In this document: piece by piece, positions 36,076 to 44,899 of the stretch
Layout: every line of letters starts with the position of its first letter
Numbering within the stretch: position 1 is the stretch's first letter
Assembly (NCBI GenBank): GCA_011525695.1
Contig: WYBX01000149.1
Span: forward strand, 1 to 57,290
Reading direction: 5' to 3'
Source of the DNA: Verrucomicrobiia bacterium
Lineage (GTDB): Bacteria; Verrucomicrobiota; Verrucomicrobiia; Opitutales; Opitutaceae
DNA length: 57,290 nt
Made by a program: the position numbers and the translations under genes
Notes under the pieces: model-generated
What the model saw: the letters and a program-made list of their open reading frames with translations, nothing else
Told to the model about the DNA's origin: nothing
The model's database searches: none

Positions 36076-37218
36076 ATGCCTCGAATCCCCATCCCCCACC
36101 TCACCCTGATCCTCTCCCTGGCCATCACGGCGCAGGCGCAATCGCCTCTTCCTGCGGCTCCCGCGGCAGAACCTTCCAAGGCGCCCCGTTCCGTCGAGCC
36201 CCAGCTGCAATGGCACGACGTGACAACCTGGGGTGTCGAGGGGCGCGCCCTGGGTGACATGGAGCGGAAGCGGTGGTTCGATCGCCTGCCGGCAATTGCG
36301 GATGGGAGCGTCAGGCCCGCTGTTTGGAACCTCAGTCGTGACAGCGCGGGAATGCTCGTGCGGTTCCGAACGGATGCGTCGACGATATGGGCCAGCTATG
36401 AGCTTCTGAAAGAACGGCTGGCCGGTCCGAACATGACTGCGATCGGCGCCAGCGGCATCGATCTTTATGCCCGCGATGACGCGGGGAAATGGCGGTGGGT
36501 GGGTGTCACGCGACCCACCGGCAAGGTGGTGCGCCAGCAAATCATCCACGGCCTGGCGCCGGGTCTGCGCGAATACGCCGCGTACCTCCCGCTGTGGAAT
36601 GGTGTTGAAAACCTCTCCCTCGGCGTGCCGCCGGAGGCAAAATTCGAGCCGCTGCCTCCGCGCGACGAGAAACCGCTCGTGTTTTACGGAACATCCATCA
36701 CGCATGGGGCAAGTGCCTCACGCCCCGGAATGGTACACACCGCGATCCTCGGCAGGCGAATCGACCTTCCGGTCATCAACCTGGGATTCTCCGGCAATGG
36801 GCGGATGGACCCCGAGGTTGGAGATTTGCTCGCCAGGATTGATGCCGCAGTGTTCGTGATCGACTGCCTGCCCAACATGAATGCGCAACAGGTCCGGGAA
36901 AAGTGCCCTCCCCTCGTCCGGCAATTGCGGGCGGCGCACCCGGAGACACCGATCGTACTGGTCGAGGACCGCCGCAACACGAACTCATGGATCCTCCCGC
37001 AGCGGAACGACCACCATACCGCCAATCACGCGGCGTTGCGCACATGCTTCGAAGCGCTGCAGGCACAGGGCATGGCGCGGCTGTACTATATCCGTGGCGA
37101 CGATCTCCTGGGCGACGACGGTGAGGGCGCCACCGATGGCTCACACCCGAATGATCTTGGTTTCGTGCGCCAGGCCGACGTGTTCGAGCCGGTGATCCTC
37201 ACCGCGCTCGGCCGGTGA
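36076..37218 (+). CDS. Exported SGNH/GDSL hydrolase, putative carbohydrate esterase
   Basis: 380 residues with signal peptide (1-20, ending TAQAQ). An N-terminal beta domain contains SGIDLYARD, as in the GxDLY domain found before this SGNH type. The esterase core has FYGTSITHG (nucleophile Ser near 206), NLGFSGNGRMD (block II/III), LVEDRRNTNSW and DGSHPNDLG (Asp/His near 354-357). Likely removes acyl groups from a polysaccharide outside the cytoplasm. It starts 56 bp after the mutarotase, so it is probably in the regulator's unit. Confidence 0.87.
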   Translation: MPRIPIPHLTLILSLAITAQAQSPLPAAPAAEPSKAPRSVEPQLQWHDVTTWGVEGRALGDMERKRWFDRLPAIADGSVRPAVWNLSRDSAGMLVRFRTDASTIWASYELLKERLAGPNMTAIGASGIDLYARDDAGKWRWVGVTRPTGKVVRQQIIHGLAPGLREYAAYLPLWNGVENLSLGVPPEAKFEPLPPRDEKPLVFYGTSITHGASASRPGMVHTAILGRRIDLPVINLGFSGNGRMDPEVGDLLARIDAAVFVIDCLPNMNAQQVREKCPPLVRQLRAAHPETPIVLVEDRRNTNSWILPQRNDHHTANHAALRTCFEALQAQGMARLYYIRGDDLLGDDGEGATDGSHPNDLGFVRQADVFEPVILTALGR

Positions 37219-37320
37219 GGTCAGCGGCGCCGCCATGCGGTTTCCCGTGCACCAACCATCCGGTCGAAGGAAGCCGCATTCGGGGCAAGTGGTGCGCCAT
37301 GAACCCGTAAAGAGCGACCA

Positions 37321-38940
37321 TCAGAAACCCGAGCCATCGGCCTTCGTGCCGCAGAGGCTGACCTCGAGGCCCAGTTCGGCTGCGAGCGCGGCCTTGGTAT
37401 AGAGTGCAAGATCCGCGTCGCGCGCCGACTTCGCATAGGCGACCTGGACGTGGTTTGCCTTGTGCCGGGCCATCATCTGGTCGCGGGTCACGCCATACGT
37501 GACCGCGTGCATGATGGGCCATTGAGGCGTTGTTTCCCTCCAGCGGCGCTCGGTCTCGGCCGCAGGAAGGCGGATGACTTTCGCCCGGCCAAGGTCCATC
37601 TTCAGTTTGCCCGCCTGGACGAAGATGCGGCTCCACACGATTTCACCGGGCTTGGCGACACCGCGGCAGGTGCCCCCGCCAAGCCGAAAATACATGGGCG
37701 GCTGGCGGAGGGAATCCGTGCCCCGGTAGCCCCCAATGTGGTGCGCCGGGGGCGTGCCGCCTGAGATCAGGAAAACCCACACATACTCGCCGGTGGTTCC
37801 GCTCCTGTCCCAGTCTCCCCATCTGAGATCGTGCAAGGTGTTTTCGACCGGCTGGCCCAATGCCGCGTGAACACGCTGGGTGAAGATGCCGTCCAGTCCG
37901 GCGCATTCGTCGACTTCGTTGAAATGCGTCAACGGCCGGCCGGCACGAATTGTCCTGCCTGCTGCGTTCTTCACGGGAGGCCGATCGCTGTTGTTCAGGA
38001 GCCCTTCGACGAGATCGCTTGCGGGCAACAGATCCTTCAACCCCTGCTGGTACTGGATGCCGATCGCCTCGCAGCCGAACTCGTCCGCGATGCGCAGCGC
38101 GGCCATATACATCCTGCATTGGCCGAGCACCTGCGCCTCGGTGAGCTCAGTGGCCTCGTCGGTGCCGAGATGGAAGGTCATGCCCCTCAGCAGCAACCAG
38201 TCGTAGACCGCGCGGGCCTCGGCTTCGCCGACCCGGCTTGCCTCATAAAAGAGCGCGGACTGCGAAAGCCGCTCCTTGTACACGCCGGTCGGAAAGAGCA
38301 GCTCGTCCGGGATGATGGCGTTGAACATGCCCATGCATCCCTCGTCGAACACGCCCATGATCGATTTGCGGACGCGAAGCTCCGCCGCGATCCGGCGGGC
38401 GACACTCCCTGCCTTGGCGGGCATTTTTGCCCGGCCGAGCGGCTTCACGTGGGCCGTGCGGTGTTTGGTCACGCCCGACTTCAGCCAGCTCGACAACCCG
38501 TCCATGAAATACTTGTCGCTGAAATCCTCGCTCCACAGGGTCGAGTACTTCACCCCGGCCTTGGTCAGGGAGCCGTTGAGATTCAGCATGCCGACGAGCC
38601 CCGGCCACCTGCCGCTCCAGTTCGCAACGGTGAGAATCGGCGCCTCGTGGGAAATCAAGCCGGGCAGGATGTGGTGGGAATATTGCCACACGGACTCGGC
38701 GACAATGAGCGGGATGCGACGGTCGATTCCGGCAAATACCGCCATTCCCTCCTTTTGCGATCCGATGAACCCGTGTTTCAACGCACGGTCGTACCGATGC
38801 GCGCGAACCAGTGTGAAGCCCAGCCTCGCCACGGCAGCGGCAAGCGCCTGCTCCATCGCCAGCTGGGCCGGCCAGCAGGTCTCGTTTGCGGCCTGGCGAA
38901 GATCGCCATTTGCGATGAGGAGGATGTCCTTGGATTTCAT
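37321..38940 (-). CDS. L-fucose/L-arabinose isomerase-like protein
   Basis: About 539 residues from the Met at 38940 (MKSKDILLIANGDLR). The frame opens to 39009 but would then overlap the upstream gene. No signal peptide, so cytoplasmic. The pattern WPAQLAMEQAL, PILTVANWSGRWPGLVGML, MGVFDEGCMGMFNAIIPDE, HLGTDEATEL, LTHFNEVDECAG and a C-terminal barrel is that of distant relatives of FucI/AraA isomerases. It could convert L-fucose to L-fuculose, but the metal and substrate residues cannot be aligned confidently by eye. It lies 29 bp after the sialidase-like gene. Confidence 0.65.
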   Translation of the reverse strand: MKSKDILLIANGDLRQAANETCWPAQLAMEQALAAAVARLGFTLVRAHRYDRALKHGFIGSQKEGMAVFAGIDRRIPLIVAESVWQYSHHILPGLISHEAPILTVANWSGRWPGLVGMLNLNGSLTKAGVKYSTLWSEDFSDKYFMDGLSSWLKSGVTKHRTAHVKPLGRAKMPAKAGSVARRIAAELRVRKSIMGVFDEGCMGMFNAIIPDELLFPTGVYKERLSQSALFYEASRVGEAEARAVYDWLLLRGMTFHLGTDEATELTEAQVLGQCRMYMAALRIADEFGCEAIGIQYQQGLKDLLPASDLVEGLLNNSDRPPVKNAAGRTIRAGRPLTHFNEVDECAGLDGIFTQRVHAALGQPVENTLHDLRWGDWDRSGTTGEYVWVFLISGGTPPAHHIGGYRGTDSLRQPPMYFRLGGGTCRGVAKPGEIVWSRIFVQAGKLKMDLGRAKVIRLPAAETERRWRETTPQWPIMHAVTYGVTRDQMMARHKANHVQVAYAKSARDADLALYTKAALAAELGLEVSLCGTKADGSGF

Positions 38941-38969
38941 TGTTGTCTCCGGCAGGCGCCCACGATCCG

Positions 38970-40295
38970 TCACTTCAGCCCAAGCGTGGTTTCGTACTCC
39001 ATGCGCCATTTGTGGTTTTCGCGATCGAAGTGCACGCCACCATCGAAATCGGAGAGCCGATTGATCATCTGTTTCAGCCGGCTCTCCGGATTGATCAGCC
39101 TCCCGGCGCGGATGTCCTCCTCGGTGAATTTTGCGAACAGGAGTTCCTGCTGATCCTTCATGTACCGGCCCCGATCGTAGGCGATATACAGAAACCCATT
39201 GCTCCCCTCTACACCGTCCGGATAGCTGACCTGTTCGCGTTCATCCAGCAGCAACTGGTACGGCCACGTCCTGCCGTCGTCCAGCGACAGTTGGGCCGTC
39301 ATCCGGCTGCGCGACCGTGCATCGTTGTAAATCATCAGGATTGCACCGGACTTCAGCCGCCGGACGAAGAACCTGGTATTCACTCCGCGGCCGGTCGTAA
39401 ACGGCCTGTCGTTCACCCAGGTGACGCCACGGTCGAACGAATCGAGCTGCGCAATTCCATATGTAGTCCGCGCGAGCATCCACAGGCTTCCGTCCATGCG
39501 TTCAACCGTCATGTGCTCTGCGTACGAGACCTTGTTGATCGCTACGCTCGACAGAAATTCATACGAACGGCCCTGGTCTCGCGAGAGATAGTAATGCGTG
39601 CGCTGCGGTTCCTGAGGAAGGAACAGATCGACCGGTCGCAGCCAGTCGCCGTTGGACAGCACCGCCGGCTTGTTGAGTCCCGTCCCGTATCCGACAAACA
39701 CCGGATGGTGCCACTCCGTGCCGGCATCCTCGCAATTCTCCGCGCGAAACGCCCACAGGCTCCTTGTCTTCAACGGGTCCCCCAGCGGCAGGCTGCGATT
39801 CACGAACCACCAGAGCCTTCCCGCAGGATCAATCCAGAGATGCGCATCGATTGCGCCATCCCGGTTCCCGTTGCCGAAGAGCGACGGATCGAACACTGCA
39901 ACGGGATTCGTCCAGGTCCGGCCGTCATCGCTGCTTGTCACAAGGACGGCGAAGTTACCTTCCCGCCCCTCGGAGATGGGCCCTGCATACCATGTCGCCC
40001 ACAGGCGCCCGCCAGGGGAACGTTCAAGGCTGGGAATTCCCTGCCACATGCGCATCCGAGGCCAGTACTTCGTTGGGGGATTGAGTCGGATGGTCGGGGG
40101 CGTGAGAGGAGTCACCCCAAGCTCCAATAATACTTTGATCTCAGGCGTCGGGGTCAACGCGGTTGCACGGCTGAACTGCTCGGCACGCTCTGCGTCCGAC
40201 AACGACTGCGCGCCTGGCAGTCCGGCCTGCCCAATTCCAAGAAAGAGGGCAATCGCAGTTGCTGCGAGCACGCGGTTGCTTGGGGAAAGATACAT
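38970..40295 (-). CDS. Exported sialidase-fold (BNR) protein, WQGIP type
   Basis: About 441 residues from the Met at 40295, which starts the signal peptide (MYLSPSNRVLAATAIALFLG); the frame extends to 40349. Asp boxes are TSSDDGRTWTNP and LSLDDGRTWPY. WQGIP (84-88) replaces FRIP. SLWMLARTTYGI and VSYPDGV match the paralogs. It is near-collinear with the protein at 25039-26412 and so is a duplicate in a differently regulated unit: two motif B sites lie 150-190 bp upstream. It is followed by the isomerase-like gene. Confidence 0.83.
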   Translation of the reverse strand: MYLSPSNRVLAATAIALFLGIGQAGLPGAQSLSDAERAEQFSRATALTPTPEIKVLLELGVTPLTPPTIRLNPPTKYWPRMRMWQGIPSLERSPGGRLWATWYAGPISEGREGNFAVLVTSSDDGRTWTNPVAVFDPSLFGNGNRDGAIDAHLWIDPAGRLWWFVNRSLPLGDPLKTRSLWAFRAENCEDAGTEWHHPVFVGYGTGLNKPAVLSNGDWLRPVDLFLPQEPQRTHYYLSRDQGRSYEFLSSVAINKVSYAEHMTVERMDGSLWMLARTTYGIAQLDSFDRGVTWVNDRPFTTGRGVNTRFFVRRLKSGAILMIYNDARSRSRMTAQLSLDDGRTWPYQLLLDEREQVSYPDGVEGSNGFLYIAYDRGRYMKDQQELLFAKFTEEDIRAGRLINPESRLKQMINRLSDFDGGVHFDRENHKWRMEYETTLGLK

Positions 40296-40443
40296 CGAGT
40301 CCGGAGTGACAGGTGGGATGGAGCGCATCTTCACGGCGGGAGGTTTCATTGGGATCGCGGAAAAGCGCAGGATGCACCGGCGGTGCCAAATCGGACGGCC
40401 ACCCTGTTCTCACTCACTTCGGCCGGCGGCAATCGTGGCCAAA

Positions 40444-40456
40444 TGTTATGATACCA
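40444..40456. promoter_or_regulatory. Motif B operator-like palindrome (B1)
   Basis: TGTTATGATACCA, one mismatch from a perfect dyad. It lies 28 bp (start to start) from B2, close to a multiple of the helical turn, which suits cooperative binding of a dimeric repressor. Confidence 0.6.
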
Positions 40457-40471
40457 TGCCGGGGCACACGC

Positions 40472-40484
40472 TGTTATCATAACA
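40472..40484. promoter_or_regulatory. Motif B operator-like palindrome (B2)
   Basis: TGTTATCATAACA, palindromic apart from the central base, in the divergent promoter region of the sialidase-like gene and the oxidoreductase at 40658. Confidence 0.7.
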
Positions 40485-40657
40485 CAGGAACGCACTCGCC
40501 CACATTGAAGCAATGCTGCAGCCATGAGTGAGGTTGTGAGAATTGCCCCCATGGTTGAGCACATCCCACACCTCCAACTCCTCACGCTCCGCACGGGCTC
40601 AATGGGCACCATTGCGGCCTGCACGGACAAGCCCCAGCCACATGATCGATTGGATCC

Positions 40658-41752
40658 ATGGACATTCTCCCTTCGACACCGGTGACCCGCCGTAGCTTTC
40701 TCGTCGCCGCGGCCTCAGCCCTGGCCGTTCGCTCGCTGTCGGCCGCCGCCGTGCCCCGACCGCAGATTGGGCAGATCGGAACAGCGCATCCGCACGCCGC
40801 GGGAAAGATGCTGGCCATGCGGGATCCCGCCGCACATTGGGATGTCGTTGGCCTCGTCGAACCGGATTTGGAACTCCAGGCCGGGCTGGCCAAATCACGC
40901 GCCTTCCAGGGACTGCCGCTGCTCTCCGAAGCAGCCCTGCTGGGAATGCGAGATGTCAAGGCGGTCGCGGTCGAAACACGCATCGAGGACTCCTGCGAAA
41001 CGGCCCTCCGGGCCATTCGCGCGGGGAAGCACATTCACCTGGACAAGCCCGGGGCGCTTATCCATGCGGATTTCAAGGCGATGCGCCTCGAGGCGGAACG
41101 GCGGGGGCTGACGGTACAGATGGGATACATGCTCAGGTATAATCCCGCATTTGAAACGCTCTTCCGCGCCGTGCGGGAGGGTTGGCTTGGGGAAATAATG
41201 CAAGTCGATGCAGAGATGGGAAAGCTCGCGGGCGAAACTCTGCGGAGGGAGATCGGAGTCCTTCCCGGGGGTGGTATGTTCGAACTCGGGTGCCACATCA
41301 TCGATGCAATCGTCACCCTGCTCGGCGCACCAGACTCCGTGACCTCCTTTGAAACACCCACCCGCGACGACGGCACCAAGGACAACCAACTGGCCGTCTT
41401 CAGGTATCCCAAGGCTACGGCAGTGGTAAGGACCAATTTCGCCGATCCTTTTGGTGGCCCGCGCCGTCGCTTCAGCGTCACGGGGACAGGGGGAACTTTC
41501 GAGATCTCCCCGATGGAGTCCGGAAATGTGAAACTGTCGCTCGCCGCCGCCCGGGAGGATTTCAAGAAGGGCACGCAGATGGTCCAGTTTCCCCGCGCCG
41601 GCGGTCGCTACGATGGCGAATTTCTGGATCTCGCCAGGGTTGTCCGGGGCGAAAAGCTCCTCGCCTGGGACGCCGCCCATGACATCGCCGTGCACGAAGC
41701 TGTGATGCGTGCGTCAGGAGCGTGGCAGGCCGTGGACGGAAGCCGGGGCTGA
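40658..41752 (+). CDS. Exported Gfo/Idh/MocA-family oxidoreductase
   Basis: 364 residues with a twin-arginine signal (TRRSFLVAAASALAV). The nucleotide-binding part is atypical (IGQIGTAHPHAAGKM instead of GxGxxG). HLDKPGALIHADF is the family EKP-type motif with His-Leu-Asp-Lys-Pro, and YMLRYNPAFETLF and GGGMFELGCHIIDA carry the usual active-site region. Likely an NAD(P)-dependent sugar dehydrogenase or lyase-type enzyme; the substrate is unknown. It is divergent from the sialidase-like gene and behind motif B. Confidence 0.82.
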   Translation: MDILPSTPVTRRSFLVAAASALAVRSLSAAAVPRPQIGQIGTAHPHAAGKMLAMRDPAAHWDVVGLVEPDLELQAGLAKSRAFQGLPLLSEAALLGMRDVKAVAVETRIEDSCETALRAIRAGKHIHLDKPGALIHADFKAMRLEAERRGLTVQMGYMLRYNPAFETLFRAVREGWLGEIMQVDAEMGKLAGETLRREIGVLPGGGMFELGCHIIDAIVTLLGAPDSVTSFETPTRDDGTKDNQLAVFRYPKATAVVRTNFADPFGGPRRRFSVTGTGGTFEISPMESGNVKLSLAAAREDFKKGTQMVQFPRAGGRYDGEFLDLARVVRGEKLLAWDAAHDIAVHEAVMRASGAWQAVDGSRG

Positions 41753-41805
41753 ATCCGATATCAAACCGCTCTCATGCACCTCGCCTGCATCCCGCGGGCG
41801 ATTCA

Positions 41806-43140
41806 CTATCCGTCGATGACCCAGCCCTTGCGGTGGGCGCGGCTCAAATGGGCATTGGCGGCCTCGTTGTTGGTGATGCGACCTGTCCTGCCATCGTAAT
41901 CGATCCTGGCTTCTCCGGCGCGGTAAGCAGCGAGCCCGAGGGCCATCTGCTCGGTCATCAGGCCGTTGTAGTCAAAATTGCACGACGTACGCAGATCACC
42001 CTTGCAGGCGTTGATCCACTCTTTCTGAAAATCACCGCTGTCAGGGGTTACGTCTTCGGCCTTCCGTGAATGATAATACGTCAGGTCGGCATTATTGCCA
42101 TGGGGAACGATCAGGCGGGTCTGGAAATCGGCAATAAGGAAACCCTTGCTGCCTTTGAACATGGCCCCATGGGCGATTTTCGATAGGTCGATGTAAGGGC
42201 GCGGTGATGCGGGCATTGCCCCACCTTGATACCAGCTTACTCTAATCGCGGGGCGCCAGTCGTTCGCCGGGTGTTCGAAATGAGCGGTGAGCTTGACGGG
42301 CGTGACCTCCGGGTTGAATGGATCGCCAGCAGCCTGGGCGGAGGCGGGGTGATGCGCGTCGATGGCATTCCACACCAGATCCATGGTATGGTTGCCCATA
42401 TCACCCACCTGACCCGTGCCAAAATCCCAATACATGTTCCATGACAGGCAATTTGAGCCCGGCCGCCCGACAAAGTACCCCGGGTTGTACGGATGGAAGG
42501 GTGACGGACCGAGCCATAGATCATAGTTGAGCGTGGAGGGAGGAGTGCCCTCCGCAGGCAGGTAACCGGAGCGGTGAAGCTGGCGATTACCCCAGGCATA
42601 GGCGGCACTCAGCTCTCCGATGGCCCCATCACGGATGAGTTCACGCACGCGGGCGAAATTGGGCAGCGCATGCCGCTGGGTTCCCGCTTGTGTCGCAATC
42701 CTGTCGCGCTTCTTCAGGTAGGTTTCGCGCAGGAGACGGGCGTGTTCGACCGTATTGGCTATGGGTTTCTCACAATAAACGTGCAGACCGCGATTCATGG
42801 CCCACATGGCGATGAAAGCGTGTGTGTGGTCGGGAGTGCAGATGACGACCGCGTCGAGATCCTTGCGCTCAAGGCATTTTCGCCAGTCCACATAAGCCTC
42901 AGCCCGGGGAAATTGCTCAAGGGCGAACGCGATGTGATTCGCATCCACATCGCAGATCGCGACGACATTTTCCGTTTTCAGGCCCTCGTAGTGGGCCTTC
43001 GCCCGGCCATAAGCGCCAATGAGCGCGATGTTGAGCCTCTGGTTGGGTGTATTCCTGCCAAACAGCGTGCCCGTGGGCAGAATTACGAGGCCCGCGCCAA
43101 GAGTGGCTGCGTTCGCGAGAAAATTACGGCGGTGCATCAT
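41806..43140 (-). CDS. Exported Gfo/Idh/MocA-family oxidoreductase
   Basis: About 444 residues from the Met at 43140 (MMHRRNFLANAATLGAGL), a twin-arginine signal; the frame extends to 43230. Rossmann region NIALIGAYGRAKA, CTPDHTHAF, YCEKPIANT (the EKP motif), then DFGTGQVGDMGNHTMDL, typical of the long secreted oxidoreductases common in Planctomycetes and Verrucomicrobiota. Its function on sugars is unknown. It converges with the oxidoreductase at 40658. A weaker motif A copy lies 233 bp upstream. Confidence 0.85.
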   Translation of the reverse strand: MMHRRNFLANAATLGAGLVILPTGTLFGRNTPNQRLNIALIGAYGRAKAHYEGLKTENVVAICDVDANHIAFALEQFPRAEAYVDWRKCLERKDLDAVVICTPDHTHAFIAMWAMNRGLHVYCEKPIANTVEHARLLRETYLKKRDRIATQAGTQRHALPNFARVRELIRDGAIGELSAAYAWGNRQLHRSGYLPAEGTPPSTLNYDLWLGPSPFHPYNPGYFVGRPGSNCLSWNMYWDFGTGQVGDMGNHTMDLVWNAIDAHHPASAQAAGDPFNPEVTPVKLTAHFEHPANDWRPAIRVSWYQGGAMPASPRPYIDLSKIAHGAMFKGSKGFLIADFQTRLIVPHGNNADLTYYHSRKAEDVTPDSGDFQKEWINACKGDLRTSCNFDYNGLMTEQMALGLAAYRAGEARIDYDGRTGRITNNEAANAHLSRAHRKGWVIDG

Positions 43141-43372
43141 GTTTTCCGGGGTTGGAGATGAGACAAATGGGGCGGGACTCGCGGGAGGCTCTGGGGAGCG
43201 ATTCGATGAAAATGATCGATGGTCAGTCATAACAATAAGGTTCGGCTACCGGGTCCACCAAGTGCCGGCCTTTTCAGCCCAGCCGACGGTCATGCCGTCT
43301 GTCTCATTGTTTCAAAAGGTTTCAACTCCCGATGCGTGGCGACCCAGATCGATGTGTCACAGCCGTTTGTCA

Positions 43373-43386
43373 CGCACATTGTTACG
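43373..43386 (-). promoter_or_regulatory. Motif A operator-like site (f), weaker
   Basis: In the gene direction it reads CGTAACAATGTGCG, in the 265-bp gap upstream of the oxidoreductase at 43140. It keeps the CGTAAC half and the orientation rule but is the least conserved copy. Confidence 0.45.
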
Positions 43387-43405
43387 GTGCGGAGATCGGA
43401 TGGCG

Positions 43406-44632
43406 CTACTTGCGCTTTGGATCACTTCCACCTTTGCCAGGAGGTCCTGCGGGCTTTGCTGCTTTGGGCGCCCGTGGCTGACCGCCAGATGCCTCACTCA
43501 CGAGCTGGCGTAGCCGTACGCCACTGCTCGCCGCTTTGCCGGCCGCGACGTCTTCCTCCCGGAATGTGGCCATCAGGATGTGCCGCGTACCGGTACGGCT
43601 GAAGTCATAAATGATCCGGATCAGGCCATCCGGCGTCTGCTGCCCATCGGGATAGGAGACTCCCGTCCGCTCATCCAGGAGCAGCCCGCCGCCCCATGTG
43701 CGCCCATCATCCTTGGACACAAACGCGGTCAGGTGTGAACGAGCCGTCCTGGTGTCCATCGGCCCATGTTTCACAAGCAGGAGGTTCCCCGAATTCAGCC
43801 GGGTGATGAAAAATCGCGCGCTGGGGTGAGGAATGGCAGACGGCTTCAATTCAGGCCACGTCCTGCCACGGTCCGTGGAAACGCTTTCCCCAATTCCATA
43901 CTTCGCGCGGGCGAGCATCCAGAGGGAGCCGTCACGCCGTTCGATGAACATATGCTCGTCGAACGCCCTGTCCTTGACCGGCACATTGCAGGCACCGCGG
44001 ACAGTCCAAGTTTTCCCCTTGTCAGTCGATACCACCATCCGGGCGCTTTGGTCGGTCTTGCGCCAGGTGGATGCGGGAAGCACCCATTCGCCGGAGGACA
44101 GCACGACTGGTTTGCACATCATGATGCCATCTGTGAGTCGCCGCGGCGCACTCCACTTGGGCCGGTTGGAATCCGGCTTATCCGTCGTGACACACCAAAC
44201 GCCGGCAACCGATCCATCGTGCCCCTGAGACTGCGCCCAAAAGGCAAACAGTCGACCGTCGGGTGCGAGCCACAACTCAGGATCAAATGCGCGCAGGGGT
44301 CCCCCTGCATCGGGATCGATGACCAGCACCTCCTCCCATGATGCACCACCATCACCGCTTGTGCTCATCACCACATGGTTGTTGTGGTCCTCGCCCGGCG
44401 TCACACCCGCATACCAAGTTGCCCAAATGCGTCCTCCCGGAGCCACAGCAAGGCTCGGTATGCCCTGGAACGCCCGGTTGGTGACCGCGTGCTCGCCGCG
44501 CGGCGCGCCCACGTGCTGCGGCGGGCTCAGAATCGATGCCTCTGCGGCAACCGCATTGCCGCTCATGGCAAAAAGGGCAATCAGAGCGCCCGGAATGACT
44601 CGATATGATATCTGCAAGAAGCTCATTGGCAT
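43406..44632 (-). CDS. Exported sialidase-fold (BNR) protein, FQGIP type
   Basis: About 408 residues from the Met at 44632 (MPMSFLQISYRVIPGALIAL), which gives a signal peptide and leaves the operator at 44730 upstream; the frame runs to 44725. FQGIP (55-59) in place of FRIP, then IWATWYAGVTPG. Asp boxes STSGDGGASW, STDKGKTW, STDRGRTWPE, SKDDGRTWGG. SLWMLARAKYGI and VSYPDG are shared with the other copies. The C-terminus is Lys/Pro/Gly-rich (PKAAKPAGPPGKGG). It is the intact counterpart of the broken gene at 56143-57164. Confidence 0.83.
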   Translation of the reverse strand: MPMSFLQISYRVIPGALIALFAMSGNAVAAEASILSPPQHVGAPRGEHAVTNRAFQGIPSLAVAPGGRIWATWYAGVTPGEDHNNHVVMSTSGDGGASWEEVLVIDPDAGGPLRAFDPELWLAPDGRLFAFWAQSQGHDGSVAGVWCVTTDKPDSNRPKWSAPRRLTDGIMMCKPVVLSSGEWVLPASTWRKTDQSARMVVSTDKGKTWTVRGACNVPVKDRAFDEHMFIERRDGSLWMLARAKYGIGESVSTDRGRTWPELKPSAIPHPSARFFITRLNSGNLLLVKHGPMDTRTARSHLTAFVSKDDGRTWGGGLLLDERTGVSYPDGQQTPDGLIRIIYDFSRTGTRHILMATFREEDVAAGKAASSGVRLRQLVSEASGGQPRAPKAAKPAGPPGKGGSDPKRK

Positions 44633-44727
44633 GAAGGCATCGGACTGGGTTGGGTTTCTGCAGAATGAGAGCAGAAGGCCGGTGAATTCAGTCACGCAAT
44701 CCGATTCCAGGGCGGCAATTTCCACGT

Positions 44728-44744
44728 GGTGTTATGATAACACC
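44728..44744. promoter_or_regulatory. Motif B operator-like palindrome (B3)
   Basis: GGTGTTATGATAACACC, a palindrome of 17 bp apart from the central base, 96 bp before the sialidase-like start at 44632. The inner TATGAT also resembles a -10 element, but other copies change that core while keeping the outer dyad. Confidence 0.72.
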
Positions 44745-44839
44745 TTCCGCCATTGGTCGAATGTCAGCCCGGAGCAAACCAGCGCTCGCCCATGGGCGTT
44801 CGCGAACGCAATCAGAGCGCGGCCGTATCCGACATCACG
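44741..44839 (-). pseudogene. Remnant of a sialate O-acetylesterase-like gene
   Basis: Read on the minus strand these 99 bp encode RDVGYGRALIAFANAHGRAL and VCSGLTFDQW. This aligns with RDVGRRLALIAFAKAYGRSV and VCSGPTFDHF of the esterase at 21735-23267, just after its catalytic His. No start, Ser block or C-terminus is present. It is wedged between two motif B sites, which shows that a second esterase gene once stood here and was deleted. Confidence 0.8.
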
Positions 44840-44852
44840 CGTGGAATGTGCG

Positions 44853-44865
44853 TGTTAGCATAACA
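44853..44865. promoter_or_regulatory. Motif B operator-like palindrome (B4)
   Basis: TGTTAGCATAACA, 34 bp before the propeller gene at 44900. The TGTTA and TAACA arms are intact while the centre differs from B3. Confidence 0.65.
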
Positions 44866-44899
44866 GCGGGAAAATGTTGTCCTCGAAGGCCCGGAACTG

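Larger units (their letters stand above)
40296..40657. other. Divergent promoter region
   Basis: 362 bp between the sialidase-like gene (minus) and an exported oxidoreductase (plus). It contains two motif B palindromes 28 bp apart. I see no gene. Confidence 0.55.

Noticed and set aside
37831..39153. Long open frame opposite the isomerase-like gene
   Set aside because: Shadow frame that also runs into the neighbouring gene; composition not protein-like.
44728..44744. Motif B as a plain -10 promoter element (TATGAT)
   Set aside because: Other copies change the central bases to TATCAT, TAGCAT or TACCAT but keep TGTTA and TAACA, so the dyad rather than the -10-like core is conserved.
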